A stretch of DNA of 64,000 nucleotides, from positions 806,001 through 870,000 of the forward strand of contig CBDEUJ010000004.1 of assembly GCA_965243215.1 (NCBI GenBank), read 5' to 3'. Numbering within the stretch: position 1 is the first letter of the stretch; every line of letters begins with the position of its first letter. The notes under the pieces are model-generated. The model had not been told where the DNA came from. It ran no database searches and saw only the letters and a list, made by a program, of their open reading frames with translations. This document shows, piece after piece, positions 1-9,453 of the stretch. This stretch comes from JAJEFO01 sp009843725 (lineage in GTDB: Bacteria > Pseudomonadota > Alphaproteobacteria > Rhodobacterales > Rhodobacteraceae). A program made the position numbers and the translations under genes.

Positions 1-1038
1 GACATGCGCCCCCAGGCAGAAATGCGGCCCGTTGCCAAAGGACTGGTGCGGATTCCTGTCGCGGTCGACGATGAACGCCTCGCCGTCGTCGAAGACGTCC
101 TCGTCTCGGTTGGCGCTGGCCTGAATGGTCATGACCGTATCCCCCTTCGGGATCAGGCAGCCTCGAATCTCCGTGTCCTCCGTGACAAGACGCGACGACA
201 CCGAAATCGGCGCAACCCAGCGAATGCCCTCTTCGAAAGCCCTTTCCCAGTCGGCATTGCGTTTCACTTCTGCCAGTTGACCCGGATTGGCCAGCAGTCC
301 GTAGAGGGTCGTGTTCAAGGCGTCGCGCGGCTCGTTGATGCCGCCGCCGATGGCGATCTTGATGTTGGCATGGATCTGGGTTTCGGGGATCGGGTCATCA
401 GCGTTCAGCATCACCGAAAACGCCGAACTGTTCGGTTCCGCCCTGTGCCTGTGATGCAGACGGTCGAAGAGCGCGTGCATCTCCTCGTTGGCGCGGTCGA
501 CACGCTCGAAGGGTTCGTCCCGCCACCCGAAATTCCCCGCCCCGTCGATCAGCGCCTGCGACCAGCGTTGCATCTCCTCGTCCGTGGCTTCCTCAAGCCC
601 CAGCAGAATAGCCAGGCCCCGCGCCGCATAGGGCCCGGAGAGCGCCGGAAAGAGGTCAACGACTTCGCCCCGAGGCAGTCGGGCGACATAGTCTTCGGCA
701 ATCCTGCGATACTGCGGCATCCATTCGTCCCGCATCACCTTGGGGGCAAAGGCGGGTGCCATGGCCATGCGCTCGCGCAGATGCGCTTCGCCGTCCTTGC
801 GCATGAGCGTGTGCGCCCAGAAGGCGCGCTTCATCGGCGTGTTCGGATCGTCTGAACTGAACAGCTTCGGGAGGTCCTTGACGTATTTTGTGTCGGCGGC
901 CTTCGTCAAGAACGTCCGGCCCGCCGCCTTGACCCGCAGCACCGGCGCCTCGCGGCGCAACCGTCGGTAGATCGGGAACGGGTCGCGGCTGAGCTGGTCA
1001 AGCGTGATCGCTTCGTCAAGCGGCGCAAGGTCGGTCAT
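1..1038 (-). CDS. Cytochrome P450, 3' end cut by the window edge
   Basis: Heme-thiolate monooxygenase, probably soluble and dependent on a ferredoxin partner. The 346 visible residues run from an ATG at 1038 to the window edge. They include an I-helix stretch with GGGINEPRD, an ExxR pair (E270, R273) and the heme loop FGNGPHFCLGAHV, whose Cys341 is the axial ligand. About 40-50 C-terminal residues should lie beyond position 1. I see no ferredoxin or reductase gene next to it, so the redox partner and substrate are unknown. It reads away from the dienelactone hydrolase gene and is separated from it by about 600 bases. Family assignment is firm; the substrate cannot be inferred. Confidence 0.93.
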   Translation of the reverse strand, partial: MTDLAPLDEAITLDQLSRDPFPIYRRLRREAPVLRVKAAGRTFLTKAADTKYVKDLPKLFSSDDPNTPMKRAFWAHTLMRKDGEAHLRERMAMAPAFAPKVMRDEWMPQYRRIAEDYVARLPRGEVVDLFPALSGPYAARGLAILLGLEEATDEEMQRWSQALIDGAGNFGWRDEPFERVDRANEEMHALFDRLHHRHRAEPNSSAFSVMLNADDPIPETQIHANIKIAIGGGINEPRDALNTTLYGLLANPGQLAEVKRNADWERAFEEGIRWVAPISVSSRLVTEDTEIRGCLIPKGDTVMTIQASANRDEDVFDDGEAFIVDRDRNPHQSFGNGPHFCLGAHV

Positions 1039-1655
1039 TCCCGTCTCCCGTAGCTCCTTCGATTCCTGCACATCGGATGAATATCTCCGGAAGGCAGTTC
1101 GACGGCCAGTCCGACATGTCATGGCAGACATTAGGCTTATGCTGCGTGGCGGCCAACCCCTACTCCGTCCATGGCAATGACGGGTGGAAAAGAGCAACGG
1201 GCAAGTCAAGAAAGTCCGCCACCACGTCTTCCAAGTGCATCGGGCCGGAACACTTGAGCGAATTCTGCATTCTTCCCAGCATGCCGGAGCGGAACTCCGT
1301 CGGCCTTGTACGGGTCGGTGTGATGAAGCCCGATATGCGACGGGGACCAAAGACGTAACGCCCATCGGGAGCATGAACCACGGAACCTGCCATGGGCTGG
1401 CAGACACAATTGAAACCTTTGCTCGTCGGGGAATGCGGTGCGGAAGGAATTGCAAGTTCAGGAACTCTTCTTCCGAATTCACTCGTTGTCTCCGCAAGCC
1501 CGGCATTCCGGCAAGCGGTGCCACGCACTTGTGCTTGAATTTTGCGCTGACAGGGCTAGGTAACTGGCAAGGGAGTTGGTGACGCCCTCACCCCAAGGCT
1601 CGAACGAGGACCGACCGCGTGGCCATCGTCGGCACGCATGGCCAAGGATCACACC
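1039..1655. other. Intergenic stretch without a supportable gene
   Basis: About 600 bases between two divergent genes. Short open frames exist on both strands, but they overlap one another and none gives a recognisable domain. Promoters for the P450 and the hydrolase must lie here; I see no clear -35/-10 pair. The stretch may be decayed coding DNA, given the pseudogene remnant on the other side of the hydrolase gene. Confidence 0.5.
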
Positions 1656-2549
1656 ATGACAGCAACACGCAAGCGCGCATCAGATTTTGACCAACGGATC
1701 CTCGAAATCTTTGATGGATACGTCCACGGCACGCTGTCGAAGCGTGAATTCATCTCTCAAGCCGGAAAGTACGCCGCTGCCGGTGTCACCGGCTCAATGA
1801 TCCTTGAACAGCTTCAGCCGAACTACGCCTGGGCGCAGGAGGTCGCGCCCGACGATCCTGGCATCGAAACCTCCGTTGTCGAATACCCGAGTCCGGAAGG
1901 CCACGGGACGATCAGGGCATTGATGGCAAAACCGTCCGGTGCCGTTGGCCCCCTGCCCGCAGTACTTGTCGTGCAGGAGAACCGCGGGCTCAACCCCTAC
2001 ATCGAGGACGTTGTCCGCCGAACCGCCAAGGCCGGATTCCTTGCCCTCGGACCCGACGGGCTGACGCCCCTTGGCGGGTATCCCGGAACCGACGACGAGG
2101 GCCGCCAAATGCAGCGTCAGCTGAACCGCAGCAAGCTGATGGAGGATTTCTTCGCTGCGTTTGAGTTCCTGCGCGATCACCAAGACTCGACTGGCCGCGT
2201 CGGCTGCGTCGGTTTCTGCTACGGCGGCGGCGTCTGCAACGCGCTCGCGGTTGCCTATCCCGACCTTGCCGCCTCGGTGCCGTTCTATGGACGTCAACCG
2301 AGTGCCGACGACGTGCCGCAGATCGAGGCGCCGCTGCTGATCCATTATGCCGAACTGGACGAGCGGATCAACGCAGGATGGGAAGCCTACGATGCCGCCC
2401 TAAGGGAGCACGGCAAGGAGTTCAGCGTTCACTTATATGCGAACGTGAATCACGGGTTCCATAACAACACGACACCTCGCTACGACGAAGCGGCAGCCAG
2501 GCTTGCCTGGGATCGGACACTGGCCTTCTTCGAAACGCATCTCAGGTAG
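1656..2549 (+). CDS. Dienelactone hydrolase family protein, probably exported
   Basis: Alpha/beta hydrolase of the dienelactone hydrolase family (carboxymethylenebutenolidase type), 297 aa. The nucleophile Cys188 sits in GFCYGGG, followed by Asp235 (AELDER) and His266 (NHGFHN), the expected Cys-Asp-His triad. The N-terminus has a KREFI sequence, a short hydrophobic stretch and an AWAQ site, like the long form of the family that carries a (degenerate Tat-like) leader. I choose ATG 1656 because AAGGA lies seven bases upstream; an in-frame ATG at 1638 would add six residues but has no clear ribosome site. A broken copy of its central part follows downstream. Natural substrate unknown. Confidence 0.88.
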   Translation: MTATRKRASDFDQRILEIFDGYVHGTLSKREFISQAGKYAAAGVTGSMILEQLQPNYAWAQEVAPDDPGIETSVVEYPSPEGHGTIRALMAKPSGAVGPLPAVLVVQENRGLNPYIEDVVRRTAKAGFLALGPDGLTPLGGYPGTDDEGRQMQRQLNRSKLMEDFFAAFEFLRDHQDSTGRVGCVGFCYGGGVCNALAVAYPDLAASVPFYGRQPSADDVPQIEAPLLIHYAELDERINAGWEAYDAALREHGKEFSVHLYANVNHGFHNNTTPRYDEAAARLAWDRTLAFFETHLR

Positions 2550-2835
2550 CGAGCGACACTGGCAGCCGTTCAAGTGCACGACAACGTCCGTGTCTCGCTT
2601 CACCAAGAGGCGACGTGAACGCCTCGGCGCCTACCTGCGCAATTGAAACCCGCGCAGCTCTTGCCAGAGCCGAGGCTTCAATCCTCACCTGAATCAAGGC
2701 TTCCAGGCCACCGAATCGGATACGTTCCATCTATCGGAACCGGAAGCAGCCTTGCACGGACAAGTCTGCGCGGAATTTGCGACCGCCAGATCGGGACGAT
2801 TGGCGCGACCGCGCGTACCTGGCGGAATCGGCTTC

Positions 2836-3005
2836 GGGTCGGCGTGCTCGCTGTCGCCTATCCTGACCTTGGCGCCTCCGAGCTGTTCTTCGGCCGTCAG
2901 CCAAGCCCCACATATGTACCTCAGACCGAGGAGCTATGGCCGGTCCACTGCGCGTAGCATGACGGGCGGATCAACGCCGGCCGGGAAGCCCACGTTTCAG
3001 CGGGC
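2836..3005 (+). pseudogene. Decayed partial copy of the adjacent dienelactone hydrolase gene
   Basis: Translation contains AVAYPDLGASELFFGRQPS, then YVPQTEE, a stop, and GRINAGREA. These line up in order with AVAYPDLAASVPFYGRQPS, DVPQIEA and ERINAGWEA of the intact gene at about 2250-2400. The part coding for the nucleophile loop (GFCYGGG) is deleted and an in-frame TAG follows VHCA, so it cannot make enzyme. It looks like an old tandem duplication. The rest of the 2550-3031 interval shows nothing recognisable. Confidence 0.8.
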
Positions 3006-3031
3006 GAAATGATGCGCGACAAGGTCGGCGA

Positions 3032-3988
3032 TCACTGCCTGTTCAGATGCAGGCACTCCGGGACTGGCGTCACGACCTTTCCATCCGCCAGCCATGCGTC
3101 GAGATTGTCGCAGACCAGATCGCCCATGGCCCGCCGGGTCTCGACGGTCGCACTGCCGATATGCGGCAGCAGGACCACGTTCTCCATGTCCTTCAGTGCA
3201 TCCGGGATTCGCGGCTCGTCCTCGAACACGTCAAGCCCGGCCGCGCCCAGGCGGCCTTCCCTGAGAGCCGCAACCAGAGCCACCTCGTCAACCACGCTGC
3301 CCCTGGAAACGTTGATGAGAATGCCCTTCGGCCCAAGTGCGCCCAGGACCTCGGCATTCACAAGGTGCCGCGTTCCCTTGCCGCCCGGAGTTATGACGAA
3401 CAGCACATCCACCTCGCTCGCCATGTCCGCAAGGTCGTCAAAGTACAGGTAAGGCACGTTCTTTCGAGCGCGGCCGTGATAATGCACCGTGGCTCCGAAC
3501 ATCTCAGTCATCTTCGCGATTGCCTGCCCTATCCGTCCAAGGCCCAAAATGCCTACGTTGCGGCCCCTGACGGTACGCGCCAGCGGATACGCGCCCTTCG
3601 TTTCCCAGGCACCCGAACGCGCCCAGCGTTCCGCGGGCAGCAGTTCCTTGCTGACCGCAAGCCAAAGCATGATTGCCGTGTCCGAGACCTCGTCGTTCAG
3701 GACATCGGGCGTGTGAGCGACCAGAATGCCCCTGCTCGCCGCCACGACGGCATCGATGTTGTCGTAACCGACCCCGAAACTCGAAATGACCTTGAGGTTC
3801 GGAAGCTCGGCAAGCACGTCGTCCGGAACGCCCCTCATCGTGGCGATTGCAGCGAATTCCGAACCCCGCTCAGCAAGGAACGCTTCGTGGTCGGGCGGCA
3901 GCTGGACAACTTCGAATCCGGCGACAAGCCGCTCCGCCATGCGCTCCGAGACCTTGCCGAGCTGCAGGAGAGCGGGCCGCTCAGGCAT
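3032..3988 (-). CDS. D-2-hydroxyacid dehydrogenase (NAD(P)), glyoxylate/hydroxypyruvate reductase type
   Basis: Cytosolic oxidoreductase of the D-isomer-specific 2-hydroxyacid dehydrogenase family, 318 aa, interconverting a 2-keto acid and a D-2-hydroxyacid. The Rossmann motif GLGRIGQ spans residues 149-155. The catalytic set is Arg229 (NVSRGS), Glu258 (FEDEP) and His276 (LPHIGSA). An early GVGYDNID block is typical of the family. Its start overlaps the end of the upstream FAH-family gene by 8 bases, so the two are co-translated and probably act in one sugar-acid pathway, diverging from the denD-like operon. The exact substrate is not readable from sequence. Confidence 0.92.
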   Translation of the reverse strand: MPERPALLQLGKVSERMAERLVAGFEVVQLPPDHEAFLAERGSEFAAIATMRGVPDDVLAELPNLKVISSFGVGYDNIDAVVAASRGILVAHTPDVLNDEVSDTAIMLWLAVSKELLPAERWARSGAWETKGAYPLARTVRGRNVGILGLGRIGQAIAKMTEMFGATVHYHGRARKNVPYLYFDDLADMASEVDVLFVITPGGKGTRHLVNAEVLGALGPKGILINVSRGSVVDEVALVAALREGRLGAAGLDVFEDEPRIPDALKDMENVVLLPHIGSATVETRRAMGDLVCDNLDAWLADGKVVTPVPECLHLNRQ

Positions 3989-4826
3989 CCTCCACGACCT
4001 TTTGGCGCTGCGTTCCGAGCCCGTCGATCGTCAGCTCCATCACGTCACCCGCCTTGAGGTATCTTGGCGGCTTCATGCCCATGCCGACACCCGGCGGGGT
4101 TCCGGTCGAAATCACGTCGCCAGGATGCAGCGTGAACAGCTGCGAAAGGTGCGACACGATCTCGGCCACCGTGAAGATCATGGTCCTGGTATTGCCCTCC
4201 TGCATGCGCTCGCCATTCACGCCGAGCTGCATGTCAAGGGACTGAGGATCGGGAATCTCGTCCCTCGTGACCAGCCAGGGACCCGTGGGGCCGAAAGTGT
4301 CGCAGGACTTGCCCTTGGTCCAGTTCCCGGACAGGTGAATCTGGAAGTGGCGTTCCGACACGTCGTTGCAGATGCAGTACCCGGCCACGTGGCTGAGCGC
4401 TTCCGCCGCGCTCACATACTTGGCCGTCGTGCCGATCACGGCGCCCAGCTCGATCTCCCAGTCGGAACTGGTCGAGCCGCGCGGAATGGACACCGGATCA
4501 TCGGGGCCCGAAATGGCGGAATTCGCCTTCATGAAGAGAATCGGATGCTCCGGGATCGGCATTCCCGCTTCCTCCGCGTGATCGCGGTAATTCAGGCCGA
4601 TGCACATGTACTTGCCGATGCCGCTGACCGGCACGCCCAACCGAGCATCGCCCTCCACCTTGGGAAGCGAGGATGCATCGAGCGCGCGCAGCCGGTCGAG
4701 CGAGGCTTCGTCAAGCATCGAGCCCGATATGTCTGCCACATGCGAGGACAGGTCGCGCAGCGCACCGTTGCCGTCGATCAGTCCGGGCTTCTCCTCTCCG
4801 GAAATTCCATAACGCACAAGTTTCAT
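3981..4826 (-). CDS. Fumarylacetoacetate hydrolase family protein
   Basis: Mg-dependent C-C hydrolase of the FAH family, 281 aa, related to 2,4-diketo-3-deoxy-sugar-acid hydrolases. The sequence shows the core CIGLNYRDHAEE, the metal-ligand segment DWEIELGAVIG, the NDVSERHFQ stretch and GDVISTGTPPGVG. The ATG at 4826 is preferred because GGAGG lies nine bases upstream; longer in-frame starts up to 4877 have no such site. It is the first gene of a two-gene minus operon with the hydroxyacid dehydrogenase and diverges from the DenD-like gene. Context suggests cleavage of a diketo acid made by the dehydrogenases next door; this is inference. Confidence 0.9.
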   Translation of the reverse strand: MKLVRYGISGEEKPGLIDGNGALRDLSSHVADISGSMLDEASLDRLRALDASSLPKVEGDARLGVPVSGIGKYMCIGLNYRDHAEEAGMPIPEHPILFMKANSAISGPDDPVSIPRGSTSSDWEIELGAVIGTTAKYVSAAEALSHVAGYCICNDVSERHFQIHLSGNWTKGKSCDTFGPTGPWLVTRDEIPDPQSLDMQLGVNGERMQEGNTRTMIFTVAEIVSHLSQLFTLHPGDVISTGTPPGVGMGMKPPRYLKAGDVMELTIDGLGTQRQKVVEDA

Positions 4827-4971
4827 CCAGGTCATCCTCCGCTTTGCCGGCATCCGTTCCGTGCCTTCGCAGCTCACCTAGCCCGATTTTGACGCGGTGT
4901 CGAACGACCGGCAGCACTTGAATTCAGGCGGTGTTCCAGACAATCTCCGCCGAGCAACCACGGAGGCGCAA

Positions 4972-5940
4972 TTGAAGATCCTGATCATCGGCGGTGGCGG
5001 CATGGTGGGCCAGAAACTGGCGCGGCTGCTGGCTTCCGACCCCCTGTCGGGCGGTGACGAGGTCACGCTCCTGGACATGGCCTTTCCGGAGAGCGGAGCG
5101 CCCGCGGCACGTCGTGTCGAGGGCAGCGTGACAGACCAGGCGATGATGAAGTCAATGGCCACCGGGCGATTCGACCTCGTCTACCACCTCGCCGCGATCG
5201 TCTCCGGGGAGGCCGAGGCGAGTTTCGACCTTGGCTGGAACGTCAACATGGTTGCATTCAGGGGATTTCTCGAGGCCTTTCGCGCCGAGACAACCGCATC
5301 AGGCGGCACCTACTGCCCGAAGATCATATTCACGTCCTCCATCGCCGTGTTCGGGCCGCCCTTCCCTGACAAGATCGGTGACGACTTTCCCACGATGCCG
5401 CGGACGTCATACGGAGCGCAGAAGGCAATCTCGGAACTCATGCTCGGCGACTACATTCGCAAAGGCTACCTCGACGGCATGTCCATCCGTCTGCCGACCA
5501 TCTGCGTGCGACCAGGCAAGGCCAACGGCGCCGCATCATCCTTCTTCTCCGGAATCATTCGCGAGCCGCTGAACCGCAAGGAGGCGATCCTGCCCGTCCA
5601 GGACACCGTTCGTCACTGGCATGCCTCTCCCCGCTCGGCAGCGGGGTTCCTCAGGCACGCGGCAACGCTGGACCTTGACAGGCTTGACGGGCATCGCGCG
5701 CTCAACATGCCTGGCGTGTCCTGCACCGTGGCGGAACAGATCGAGGCCCTTCGGGACGTTGCCGGCGAAAGCGCCGTTTCGTTCATCAAGCCGCAACCCG
5801 ACGAAACGATCATGAAGATCGTCGCGGGCTGGCCAAGGAATTTCGCTCCCGAGCGCGCCGTCAAGCTTGGATTTGCCGCCGACCCGGACTTCGCCTCGAT
5901 CGTGCAGACCTATATCGAGGAGGATATGCCCGCCGCGTGA
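4972..5940 (+). CDS. NAD-dependent epimerase/dehydratase, D-erythronate dehydrogenase-like
   Basis: Extended short-chain dehydrogenase, 322 aa, closest in character to D-erythronate dehydrogenase (DenD). GGGGMVGQ is at residues 7-14, a Ser-Tyr-Lys site has Tyr147 and Lys151 (SYGAQK), and RLPTICVRPGK follows. I place the start at TTG 4972: GGAGG ends five bases upstream and the protein then begins directly with the first beta strand, as in the family. No ATG lies in this frame upstream of the motif; a GTG at 4897 would add 25 unconserved residues. It heads the plus-strand sugar-acid operon. DenD activity is a family-based guess; other four- or six-carbon acids are possible. Confidence 0.85.
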   Translation: MKILIIGGGGMVGQKLARLLASDPLSGGDEVTLLDMAFPESGAPAARRVEGSVTDQAMMKSMATGRFDLVYHLAAIVSGEAEASFDLGWNVNMVAFRGFLEAFRAETTASGGTYCPKIIFTSSIAVFGPPFPDKIGDDFPTMPRTSYGAQKAISELMLGDYIRKGYLDGMSIRLPTICVRPGKANGAASSFFSGIIREPLNRKEAILPVQDTVRHWHASPRSAAGFLRHAATLDLDRLDGHRALNMPGVSCTVAEQIEALRDVAGESAVSFIKPQPDETIMKIVAGWPRNFAPERAVKLGFAADPDFASIVQTYIEEDMPAA

Positions 5941-6000
5941 CCGCCGGAACGCGCCAGCGGCGCAGACACCGTTTCAGGCGAAAGCGCGGCAGATCATGCC

Positions 6001-7521
6001 ATGGCTCAACATCCGTCATATGTCAGGCTGGACGCCGCCGACAACGTGGTCACGGCGACCCGGCGCCTTGACGTCGGCGCGGTCGTCGAAGGCGTCAGGA
6101 TCACGGCGCCGGTCTCGTCGGGTCACAAGGTGGCGACAGGCGCGATTCCCAAGGGCGAAGAAGTCCGAAAGTACGCGCAGATCATCGGCTACGCCTCCAA
6201 GCAAATTGCGCCGGGAGACCATGTGCATACGCACAACACCGATTTCCGCAACACGGACATGAACTACGAGTTCGGAACCGACCTTCGCCCGATCGAAATG
6301 GTGGCGGAGGAGGCGCGCGACACGTTCATGGGATATCGCCGCGACAACGGCAGCACCGGCACCCGCAACTTCATCGCCGTCGTGACCTCGGTGAACTGTT
6401 CGGCGACGGCAGCCCGCCGCATCGCCGACGCGTTTGGTCCCGAAGAGCTTGCCGACTTCCCGAACGTGGATGGCGTCGTGGCATTCGTTCACGGCACAGG
6501 CTGCGGAATGCAGGGAGACGGCGACGGATTCGAGGCGCTGCAACGCGTCATGTGGGGCTATGCACGGCATCCGAACCATGCCGGAGTCCTGATGGTGGGT
6601 CTCGGCTGCGAGATGAACCAGATCGACTGGCTTCTCGAAGCGTATGGCCTCGAACATGGACCCCTGTTTCAGACCATGAACATACAGAACGTCGCTGGCC
6701 TTCAGCGCACCATCGACCTTGGCATCGAAAGGGTGCGGGCGATGCTGCCATTGGCCAATGGGGCAACGCGCACTCCCTGCCCCGCCTCCGAATTGATGGT
6801 CGCGCTGCAATGCGGCGGTTCGGACGCATGGTCCGGCATCACGGCAAACCCCGCACTCGGCCGTGCCTGCGACCTGCTGGTTGCGCAGGGCGGCACGGGC
6901 GTGCTCGCAGAGACGCCGGAGATCTACGGAGCGGAGCACCTGCTGACCCGGCGCGCGGCATCGCGGGAGGTCGGCGAGAGGCTTGTCGGGCTCGTGCGCT
7001 GGTGGGAGGACTACACCGCCCGCAACAGGGGCTCGATGGACAACAATCCGTCGCCGGGCAACAAGAAGGGCGGACTGACCACGATCCTCGAAAAGTCGCT
7101 CGGAGCGGCGGCAAAGGGCGGCACCACGCCTCTCGCCGGTGTCTACAAGTATGCAGAACCGGTAACGGCACGGGGCTTCACCTTCATGGACAGTCCCGGC
7201 TATGACCCGGCAAGCGTGACCGGACAGATCGCCAGTGGCTGCAACCTCGTGTGCTTCACGACAGGCCGCGGCTCGGCGTTCGGCTCGAAACCCGCGCCAA
7301 CCGTGAAAGTCGCAACGAATTCGGAAATGTACACGCGCATGAAGGACGACATGGACATCAACGCAGGCGACATCCTGACCGGCGCAGCGACGGTCGATCA
7401 AAAGGGCCGCGAGATCTACGAACTCTTCCTCAAGGTCGCCAGCGGCGCGACTTCAAAATCCGAAGCGCAAGGGCTTGGCGACCATGAATTCGTGCCCTGG
7501 CAGATTGGAGCGGTGATGTGA
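6001..7521 (+). CDS. UxaA family dehydratase (altronate/galactarate dehydratase type)
   Basis: Sugar-acid dehydratase, 506 aa, the full-length fusion of an N-terminal SAF domain (about residues 1-90, with GDHVHTHN) and a C-terminal UxaA domain. Visible family blocks are NFIAVVTSVNCSAT, HGTGCGM, GLGCEMNQ, LQCGGSDAWSGITANPALG and SGCNLVCFTTGRGS, with the cysteines expected for iron binding. Enzymes of this family dehydrate an aldonate to a 2-keto-3-deoxy acid. It ends in ATGTGATGG, overlapping the SDR start by one base, so the two genes are coupled. The substrate could be altronate, galactarate or a related acid; the cluster lacks UxaB/UxaC partners. Confidence 0.92.
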   Translation: MAQHPSYVRLDAADNVVTATRRLDVGAVVEGVRITAPVSSGHKVATGAIPKGEEVRKYAQIIGYASKQIAPGDHVHTHNTDFRNTDMNYEFGTDLRPIEMVAEEARDTFMGYRRDNGSTGTRNFIAVVTSVNCSATAARRIADAFGPEELADFPNVDGVVAFVHGTGCGMQGDGDGFEALQRVMWGYARHPNHAGVLMVGLGCEMNQIDWLLEAYGLEHGPLFQTMNIQNVAGLQRTIDLGIERVRAMLPLANGATRTPCPASELMVALQCGGSDAWSGITANPALGRACDLLVAQGGTGVLAETPEIYGAEHLLTRRAASREVGERLVGLVRWWEDYTARNRGSMDNNPSPGNKKGGLTTILEKSLGAAAKGGTTPLAGVYKYAEPVTARGFTFMDSPGYDPASVTGQIASGCNLVCFTTGRGSAFGSKPAPTVKVATNSEMYTRMKDDMDINAGDILTGAATVDQKGREIYELFLKVASGATSKSEAQGLGDHEFVPWQIGAVM

Positions 7522-8267
7522 TGGCGAACATCTACGACCTCTCGGGACAAGCCGCGGTCATTACCGGAGGCGCACAGGGCATCGGACTCGCCTGCGCCCA
7601 CAGGCTGGCCGAATCCGGGGCCCGGACATGCCTCTGGGACATCAATGTCGAGAAGGCCAAGGCAGCGGCAGACAGAATCGACGGGGCACGGGCCGTCCAA
7701 TGCGACGTCACCGACTTCGCGTCGGTCACGTCCGCATGCGCCGAGACGGAGGCGGCGCTCGATCACATAGACATTCTCGTGAATTCCGCTGGCATCGCCG
7801 GACCCGTTACCGCGATCGAGGAATACGACACGGAAGTCTGGAATCAGGTCATCGCCGTCAACCTTACGGGCACCTATCACACAAACAAGGCCGTGCTGCC
7901 GGGAATGAAGACCCGCAACTACGGGCGCATCGTCAACATCGCGTCGATTGCGGGCAAGGAAGGCAACCCGAAGGCCACGCATTACGCGGCATCAAAGGCC
8001 GGCGTCATCGGCTTCACCAAGGCGCTCGGCAAGGAAGTGGCCGAGCACGACATCGCCGTGAACTGCGTCACGCCGGCAGTGGCAAACACCGAGATCCTTG
8101 AGCAGGTCACCGAAGAGTTCATCGAGTTCATGCTGTCGAAGATCCCGCGCGGACGGTTCGTCGAGGTGGAGGAAATCGCCAACATGGTGGCCTGGATGTC
8201 GTCCAGGGAGTGCAGCTTCACGACCGCGGCCGTCTTCGACATTTCGGGCGGGCGGGCGACGTACTAG
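7521..8267 (+). CDS. Short-chain dehydrogenase/reductase
   Basis: Classical NAD(P)-dependent SDR, 248 aa. Cofactor loop TGGAQGIG at residues 15-22, NSAG at 88-91, and catalytic Ser142, Tyr155, Lys159 (YAASK). ATG 7521 overlaps the upstream stop codon (TGATG); a GTG at 7518 is an alternative start. Asp at the end of beta-2 (LWDIN) suggests NAD rather than NADP. Its place between a dehydratase and an aminotransferase suggests oxidation of a sugar acid or alcohol, but SDR substrate cannot be read from sequence. Confidence 0.92.
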   Translation: MANIYDLSGQAAVITGGAQGIGLACAHRLAESGARTCLWDINVEKAKAAADRIDGARAVQCDVTDFASVTSACAETEAALDHIDILVNSAGIAGPVTAIEEYDTEVWNQVIAVNLTGTYHTNKAVLPGMKTRNYGRIVNIASIAGKEGNPKATHYAASKAGVIGFTKALGKEVAEHDIAVNCVTPAVANTEILEQVTEEFIEFMLSKIPRGRFVEVEEIANMVAWMSSRECSFTTAAVFDISGGRATY

Positions 8268-8277
8268 GAGCAGACGC

Positions 8278-9450
8278 ATGCTGGGCGCGATCAGCGGATT
8301 TGACCGCATAGGAGAGGAGAACGCATTCGCCGTGCTCGCGCGGGCGGGAGAGCTGGCCGCAGGCGGCAAGGACGTCATCAACCTGGGCATCGGCCAGCCG
8401 GACTTCCCGACCCCGGCAAACATCGTGGAGGCAGCAGTAAAGGCGCTCCGCGACGGCCAGCACGGCTATACGCCCGCAACCGGAATCCCGGAACTTCGGG
8501 AAGCCGTCGCTGCCGACATTCACCGGCGCTTCGCGATCGAGGTGAACCCGGACAGCGTCCTGATCGTGCCGGGAGGCAAGGTCACGATGTTCGCCGCCAT
8601 CCTGATGTTCGGCGAGCCCGGAGCGGACATCCTCTACCCCGATCCCGGATTTCCGATCTACCGCTCGATGATCGAGTTCACCGGCGCGCGACCGGTTCCG
8701 ATTCCGATACGGGAAGAGAACGGATTCGCATTCTCGGCGGAGGAAGCGCTTTCGCTCGTCACGTCGAACACGCGCCTCGTCATTCTGAACTCTCCCGCAA
8801 ATCCGTGTGGCGGCGTTACACCCAAGACCGAGGTCGACGCCTTGGTGTCCGGACTTGCCGAACGACCCGACGTGGCTCTGCTCTCAGACGAGATCTACGA
8901 CCAGATGCTCTATGACGGAGAGGAGCATGTTCCGCTTCTCGGCTATCCCGAGATCCGCAACCGCGTCATCCTGCTCAATGGCTGGTCGAAGACCTATGCC
9001 ATGACCGGCTGGCGCATGGGATATTCGATCTGGCCAGCCGGACTCTACGAGAAGGTCCGGAAGCTCGCCGTGAATGCCTGGTCCTGCGTGAATGCCCCGG
9101 CCCAGCATGCTGCCATCGAGGCCTTGACCGGGCCGCAGGAGGCGGTTGGCGAGATGGTGGCCGAGTTCGACGCCCGCCGGAAACTCGTGGTTGACCTGCT
9201 GAATGACATCCCAGGTGTTTCCTGCATCACGCCAAAGGGCGCATTCTATGCCTTTCCGAACATCATCGGTACCGGCCGAATGGCCAAGGAGCTTGCGTCG
9301 GACCTTCTGGAAGGACCTGGCGTGGCAACCATAGGCGGTCCTGACTTCGGCATTCTGGGCGAGGGCTACCTCCGCCTCAGCTACGCCAACAGCCAGGACA
9401 ACATCCGCGAAGCCTTGGCGCGCATGCGCAAGTTCCTGGGCGAGGAGTGA
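8278..9450 (+). CDS. PLP-dependent aminotransferase, class I/II
   Basis: Fold-type I aminotransferase of the aspartate aminotransferase superfamily, 390 aa. Family blocks are GIGQPDFPTP, NSPANPCGG, LSDEIYD and the PLP-binding GWSKTYAMTG with Lys238. Arg in YLRLSYANS near the C-terminus should bind the substrate carboxylate. AGGAG sits seven bases before ATG 8278, so the longer open frame extending back to 8098, inside the SDR gene, is rejected. It lies in the sugar-acid operon and may aminate a keto acid produced there. Exact substrate unknown. Confidence 0.92.
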   Translation: MLGAISGFDRIGEENAFAVLARAGELAAGGKDVINLGIGQPDFPTPANIVEAAVKALRDGQHGYTPATGIPELREAVAADIHRRFAIEVNPDSVLIVPGGKVTMFAAILMFGEPGADILYPDPGFPIYRSMIEFTGARPVPIPIREENGFAFSAEEALSLVTSNTRLVILNSPANPCGGVTPKTEVDALVSGLAERPDVALLSDEIYDQMLYDGEEHVPLLGYPEIRNRVILLNGWSKTYAMTGWRMGYSIWPAGLYEKVRKLAVNAWSCVNAPAQHAAIEALTGPQEAVGEMVAEFDARRKLVVDLLNDIPGVSCITPKGAFYAFPNIIGTGRMAKELASDLLEGPGVATIGGPDFGILGEGYLRLSYANSQDNIREALARMRKFLGEE

Positions 9451-9453
9451 GAC

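Noticed and set aside
1160..1582. Overlapping frames on both strands in the first intergenic region
   Set aside because: Neither translation resembles a family, both lack good start sites, and they overlap each other. Left as non-coding.
6016..7401. A 461-codon antisense frame in the UxaA-type gene
   Set aside because: Same codon-phase shadow effect; the plus-strand protein has full family motifs.
8098..8277. N-terminal extension of the aminotransferase
   Set aside because: These codons lie inside the SDR gene in another frame; a proper AGGAG site precedes ATG 8278.
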